Positions 32,037 through 34,962 of a stretch of DNA of 34,962 bases are shown here, piece after piece. The position numbers and the translations under genes were made by a program. The stretch spans positions 1 to 34,962 of the forward strand of contig JAEZIT010000108.1 of assembly GCA_023436495.1 (NCBI GenBank), in the 5' to 3' direction. The notes under the pieces were generated by a model. It was not told the DNA's origin. It ran no database searches and was given only the letters and a program-made list of their open reading frames with translations. The first letter of the stretch is position 1. Each line of letters begins with the position of its first letter. The DNA is from Acidobacteriota bacterium. Its GTDB lineage: Bacteria; Acidobacteriota; Blastocatellia; Pyrinomonadales; Pyrinomonadaceae.

Positions 32037-33182
32037 CTACAACACTTCCTTCATTCGCCGGACGCCTTCTGCCATGCGCTCTTCGGTATTGCAGAATGAG
32101 ATCCGCAAAAATCCCTTCGCCTCTTTCCCAAAGGCAACGCCGGGGACTGTGATAACGCGGTTCTGCAGAAAACGTTCGGCGATCTCGATGTCGTCGCCAA
32201 ACGGCCGCACGTCCAGCATAGTGTAAAACGCGCCTTCGGGTGCCGTCGAACGCAGGCCGAGTTCCTTTTCCAACAGGTCAACTAGAAACTCACCGCGGCG
32301 TTTATATATCTCGCGAGCGTCCGCCTTTGCCTTTTCGGCTTCCGGCGACCAGCCCAGAAGTGCGGCCTTCTGCGTCATCGTGTTTGCGCAAACGGTCAGA
32401 AACCCGTGCAGCACATGGATGCCCTTCATTATTTCCGGCCGCGAACTTGCAGCCCACCCGAGCCGCCAGCCCGTCATGCTCAACGATTTCGAAAGCCCGC
32501 TGACGATCACCGTGTGATCGTAAAATTCCGATGCCGAATGCGGCCGCTCCGTAAAATAAAGCTCGCTGTAGATCTCGTCCGAGATCAGATAGATCCCCGT
32601 CCCTTCCAGCGCTTCGGCGATCTGCCTGAGGTCAGTTTCCGTCAATATTTTCCCTGTCGGGTTCGAAGGCGAGATCACGACCGCCGCCTTTGTCCGCGGG
32701 GTGATCGATCTTTTGAATTCTTCGATATCGAACGCAAATCCGGCGTCGGCAGGCATTCTGTAATAGACCGGATTTCCCTGCGCGATGCGGACGCACGCGT
32801 CATACGCCGGAAAACTCGGGTCGGGTATCAGAACGTCGTCGCCCTGATCGACGATCGTTAGCAGAGCCGCCGTCATCGCTTCCTGCGACCCGCACGTAAC
32901 GACCACGTCGCCGATCCCAAGCCCGAGGTGCGGATACTGCTCCGCGATCTTTTCACGCAGCGCCGGCATGCCCGGATGCGACGAATACCCGTTCTGCTCG
33001 TCGCGCGTGACACGCGCCGCCTCGTCGCGAATGAACTGCGGCGTCGGCAGGTCCGGTTCGCCCAATCCGAAATTGATGCTGTCGGGCAATGCCCGCTCAA
33101 AGAACTGCCGGATCAGCGTCGGCTGCAATCCCTGCAGGCGCTTCGGCAGTACAAATCCTTCACTCTTCTGCGTCGGTATCAT
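32037..33182 (-). CDS. PLP-dependent class I aminotransferase
   Basis: 381 aa, fold type I. INFGLGEPDLPTP is the N-terminal substrate-loop motif, VTCGSQEAM the phosphate-cup entry, SPSNPTGK the core motif, SDEIYSELYF the PLP-pyridine site, and SGLSKSLSMTGWRLGW holds the Schiff-base Lys232. The residues fit an aspartate or N-succinyldiaminopimelate aminotransferase. Neighbouring dapD and asd suggest the DapC step of lysine synthesis, but the exact substrate cannot be fixed from sequence. It is co-directional with the CsbD-like gene upstream, sharing no gap. Confidence 0.92.
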   Translation of the reverse strand: MIPTQKSEGFVLPKRLQGLQPTLIRQFFERALPDSINFGLGEPDLPTPQFIRDEAARVTRDEQNGYSSHPGMPALREKIAEQYPHLGLGIGDVVVTCGSQEAMTAALLTIVDQGDDVLIPDPSFPAYDACVRIAQGNPVYYRMPADAGFAFDIEEFKRSITPRTKAAVVISPSNPTGKILTETDLRQIAEALEGTGIYLISDEIYSELYFTERPHSASEFYDHTVIVSGLSKSLSMTGWRLGWAASSRPEIMKGIHVLHGFLTVCANTMTQKAALLGWSPEAEKAKADAREIYKRRGEFLVDLLEKELGLRSTAPEGAFYTMLDVRPFGDDIEIAERFLQNRVITVPGVAFGKEAKGFLRISFCNTEERMAEGVRRMKEVL

Positions 33183-33404
33183 TTAACTTTCTTCGTTTTC
33201 CTTTTCGTCTTCCAGGTTCTCTTCGATCTCTTCTCGGACCGTGCCGACCTCTACATTGAATTCGCCTTCGGCCTGCGTGGTCGGGTCCGCCGTCAACACA
33301 CCGCCGATCGTCTCGATCTCACCTATCAGGACCTGGCCCAAGCCGGAGATCTTGTCCTTTAGGGGGTGCTTGTCATTTTGTTCGTTGTCTTCGTTTTCGG
33401 CCAT
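33183..33404 (-). CDS. Small acidic CsbD-like protein
   Basis: 73 aa and very acidic (many E and D). The centre, ISGLGQVLIGEIETIGGVLTA, and then QAEGEFNVEVGTVREEIEE follow the spacing of CsbD-family proteins, where G-x-(2-3)-G-x-(n)-A-E-G-x-(5)-G recurs. CsbD is a stress-linked protein of unknown role. The match is by pattern only. It lies directly before the aminotransferase gene, with no gap, and 92 nt after dapD. Confidence 0.68.
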   Translation of the reverse strand: MAENEDNEQNDKHPLKDKISGLGQVLIGEIETIGGVLTADPTTQAEGEFNVEVGTVREEIEENLEDEKENEES

Positions 33405-33496
33405 AACGTGATTCCTACCTCTCGCTCTATCTTAGCCAAATGTACGGCGGGATGGAAACGGCGAATTTTGGGTGAGGCTGGGATGATTGAAATCCT

Positions 33497-34327
33497 TCAG
33501 CGGAGGTAATCCTCGAGCTTCGTCGACGTGTCGGTCTTTTCGTCGCGGTATTTTACGATGATCGGCGCGTATATCGACAGCCCGTTCTCTTTTCCGAAGC
33601 CGCTTGATATCTGCCGCGAGCCCTGTACCACAACGGCTCCGGCGGGAACCTCGAGCGGCTTGTCACCGTCCGCTTTTATAATTCTTCCATTCGGCAGATC
33701 GAACAGCGGCGTCGAGCGCGTAAGAATTACTCCGCTCGCCAGCACCGCCCGCTCACGCACCACCGTTCCCTCGTAAACGCCGGTATTTCCGCCGACCAGC
33801 ACGTCATCTTCGATAACGACGGGCACCGCTCCGACCGGTTCCAAAACGCCGCCTATCTGCGCCGCCGCGGAAAGGTGCACGCGTTTCCCTATCTGTGCGC
33901 ACGAACCGACCAGCGCGTGCGAATCGATCATCGAACCTTCGTCCACATACGCGCCCACATTTATATACGCCGGCGGGACCACGACCACGCCCTTCGCGAC
34001 ATAGCTCCCGTCGCGGATCGACGAACCGCCCACAACGATGCGCACGCCGTCGCCCACCGTCATCGGCCGCAGCGGAAATGTGTCCTTATCAAAAAACTGC
34101 AGCGTCTCCGTCGGCAGAGACATTTCGGTCATACGGCCCATCCGAAACCCGAGCAGAATTCCCTGCTTCACCCACGCGTTCGCGTGCCAAGTCCCGTCCG
34201 CGTCCCGCTCCGCCGAACGCACCTCGCCCCGCCGCAGCGCCGCCTTGAATTCTTCGAACGTCCCGCGGTCCGCATCGTCAAACTCCGTCCGCGAGAACAT
34301 CGCCTCGATCCTTTCTCTCAAGCTCAT
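33497..34327 (-). CDS. dapD: 2,3,4,5-tetrahydropyridine-2,6-dicarboxylate N-succinyltransferase
   Basis: 276 aa, the usual DapD length. A helical N-terminus leads to a left-handed beta-helix of hexapeptide repeats, with VVVPPAYINVGAYVDEGSM, VGSCAQIGKRVHLSAAAQIG and GVLEPVGAVPVVIEDDVLVG as conserved rungs. SCAQIG is the active-site region. The enzyme, a trimer, succinylates tetrahydrodipicolinate in the succinylase branch of lysine/diaminopimelate synthesis. With the downstream aminotransferase and asd it makes a partial lysine operon. Confidence 0.95.
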   Translation of the reverse strand: MSLRERIEAMFSRTEFDDADRGTFEEFKAALRRGEVRSAERDADGTWHANAWVKQGILLGFRMGRMTEMSLPTETLQFFDKDTFPLRPMTVGDGVRIVVGGSSIRDGSYVAKGVVVVPPAYINVGAYVDEGSMIDSHALVGSCAQIGKRVHLSAAAQIGGVLEPVGAVPVVIEDDVLVGGNTGVYEGTVVRERAVLASGVILTRSTPLFDLPNGRIIKADGDKPLEVPAGAVVVQGSRQISSGFGKENGLSIYAPIIVKYRDEKTDTSTKLEDYLR

Positions 34328-34342
34328 TTTTTATTAATTTTC

Positions 34343-34373
34343 AGCCACAGATGGACTCAGACAAACACAGATT
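34343..34373 (+). repeat. Copy of the CCACAGATGGAC-type dispersed repeat, left flank of GxxExxY gene
   Basis: AGCCACAGATGGACTCAGAC followed by AAACACAGATT is a degraded form of the same CACAGATG/CACGGATG repeat found on the other side of the GxxExxY gene, in inverted orientation. It overlaps the 49-nt spacer after dapD. Confidence 0.65.
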
Positions 34374-34376
34374 CTG

Positions 34377-34775
34377 TTAAAGTACGATCCTCTTTATTTC
34401 CACTTTTGGCTTGCCGAAATTTACTAGCAGGCAAAGCCGCATCCGCGTAGCTTTCAAATAGTTCGTACATTGGGCCATAAAGATCTCATTCAATTCACGT
34501 ACGGCCTTTAATTCGACCAGCACTTTACCTTCGACGACAAGGTCCGCTTGATAAATACCGACCTCCACTCCCGAATACAAGACGCGGATCGGTTCCTGTT
34601 GCACCGCATTGATTCCCCGCTTCCGCAATTCATACGCGAGAGCATTCTCATACACTTTTTCAAGAAAACCGCAGCTCAGCTCATTACTCACCGTAAACGC
34701 CGCCCCGATAACCTGTTTGGAGATGTCGTTGAGCACGTCCCATGACGACGCGTCAGGCTCAAACAAACTCTCCAT
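34377..34775 (-). CDS. GxxExxY-family protein (PD-(D/E)XK-like)
   Basis: 132 aa from the ATG at 34775. GAAFTVSNELSCGFLEKVYE holds the G-x-x-E-x-x-Y signature (GFLEKVY). QADLVVEGKVLVELKAV resembles the D...E-x-K nuclease-like motif, and the C-terminus LVNFGKPKVEIKRIVL matches the family end. Function is unknown; the fold suggests nucleic-acid binding or cleavage. The frame is open up to an ATG at 34835, but that codon lies inside the flanking repeat; AAGGGAAG before 34775 favours the shorter form. It is bounded on both sides by one repeat family. Confidence 0.88.
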   Translation of the reverse strand: MESLFEPDASSWDVLNDISKQVIGAAFTVSNELSCGFLEKVYENALAYELRKRGINAVQQEPIRVLYSGVEVGIYQADLVVEGKVLVELKAVRELNEIFMAQCTNYLKATRMRLCLLVNFGKPKVEIKRIVL

Positions 34776-34831
34776 CAAACTTCCCTTTTCCATATCGATA
34801 TGCAGCCGATCGCTAACGTCCCATTCCAAAA

Positions 34832-34962
34832 CCATCCGTGTCCATCCGTGTTCATCCGTGGTTGCCTATCTTTTTCTTCCCGGTCTTCAAGCCATCCGTA
34901 TCCATCCGCGCTCATCCGTGGTTCCTTATCTTCTTCTTCCCGGCCTTCGAACCATCCGTGTC
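34832..34962 (+). repeat. 60-bp tandem repeat with CATCCGTG subrepeats, at right edge
   Basis: Copy 1 is 34832-34891, copy 2 is 34892-34951, copy 3 begins at 34952 and is cut by the edge. Each unit has three CATCCGTG-like words, then GGTT, then a pyrimidine-rich TATCTTTTTCTTCCCGG-type segment and TTCAA or TTCGA. The array overlaps the upstream end of the GxxExxY open frame. Confidence 0.85.

Overview
This 35 kb window looks like a chromosomal segment (probably a metagenome or draft contig) from a Gram-negative, aerobically respiring bacterium, most likely an Acidobacteriota of the Blastocatellia type. The evidence is indirect: an Alternative Complex III operon fused to an A2-type caa3 oxidase operon, a LolA/LolD-like lipoprotein cluster, succinylase-type lysine genes, moderately high GC, and many short palindromic intergenic repeats. 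No rRNA, tRNA, integrase, transposase or CRISPR array was seen.

Layout. 1-307 is the N-terminus of a polytopic GT39-like membrane protein running off the left edge. 308-1590 is gene-free and packed with hairpin-forming repeat families. 1591-4471 (all minus) holds a VIT1/CCC1-like transporter, a small membrane protein, an NADPH-dependent FMN reductase-like flavoprotein and a radical SAM protein with C-terminal cysteines. 4605-7347 (minus) is a four-gene lipoprotein-handling cluster: a large lipoprotein, a LolD-like ABC ATPase, a 74-aa membrane protein and a LolA-like periplasmic carrier, with no permease. 7535-21303 (minus) is the centrepiece, a 12-gene respiratory operon read in the order actA-actB-actC-actD-actE-actF-(unknown)-sco-coxB-coxA-coxC-coxD. 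It oxidises quinol through ActABCDEF and passes electrons through cytochrome c domains to the caa3 oxidase, with Sco as copper chaperone. A strong intrinsic terminator closes it.

Right of the operon, a ROK-family protein (minus) and a DedA protein (plus) diverge from a pair of good sigma70-like promoters. Next on the plus strand come a heptose-kinase-like GHMP kinase, a small secreted protein and a DUF4097-like secreted repeat protein, ending at a bidirectional terminator. purQ and purS (minus), a DUF4870 protein (plus), purB (minus), an AI-2E/PerM transporter (minus) and an unrecognised 244-aa gene (plus) follow. The final block (minus) is dapD, a small CsbD-like acidic protein, a class I aminotransferase and asd, consistent with lysine/diaminopimelate synthesis. 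A GxxExxY-family gene flanked on both sides by one dispersed repeat family closes the window, running into a 60-bp tandem repeat.

Most of the window is recognisable housekeeping and respiratory content. The least explained items are the covarying hairpin repeats at 308-1140, the permease-less Lol-like cluster, the unknown protein embedded in the act/cox operon, the proline/threonine/alanine-rich insert in ActB, the ROK protein without its zinc motif, and the repeat-bounded GxxExxY gene.
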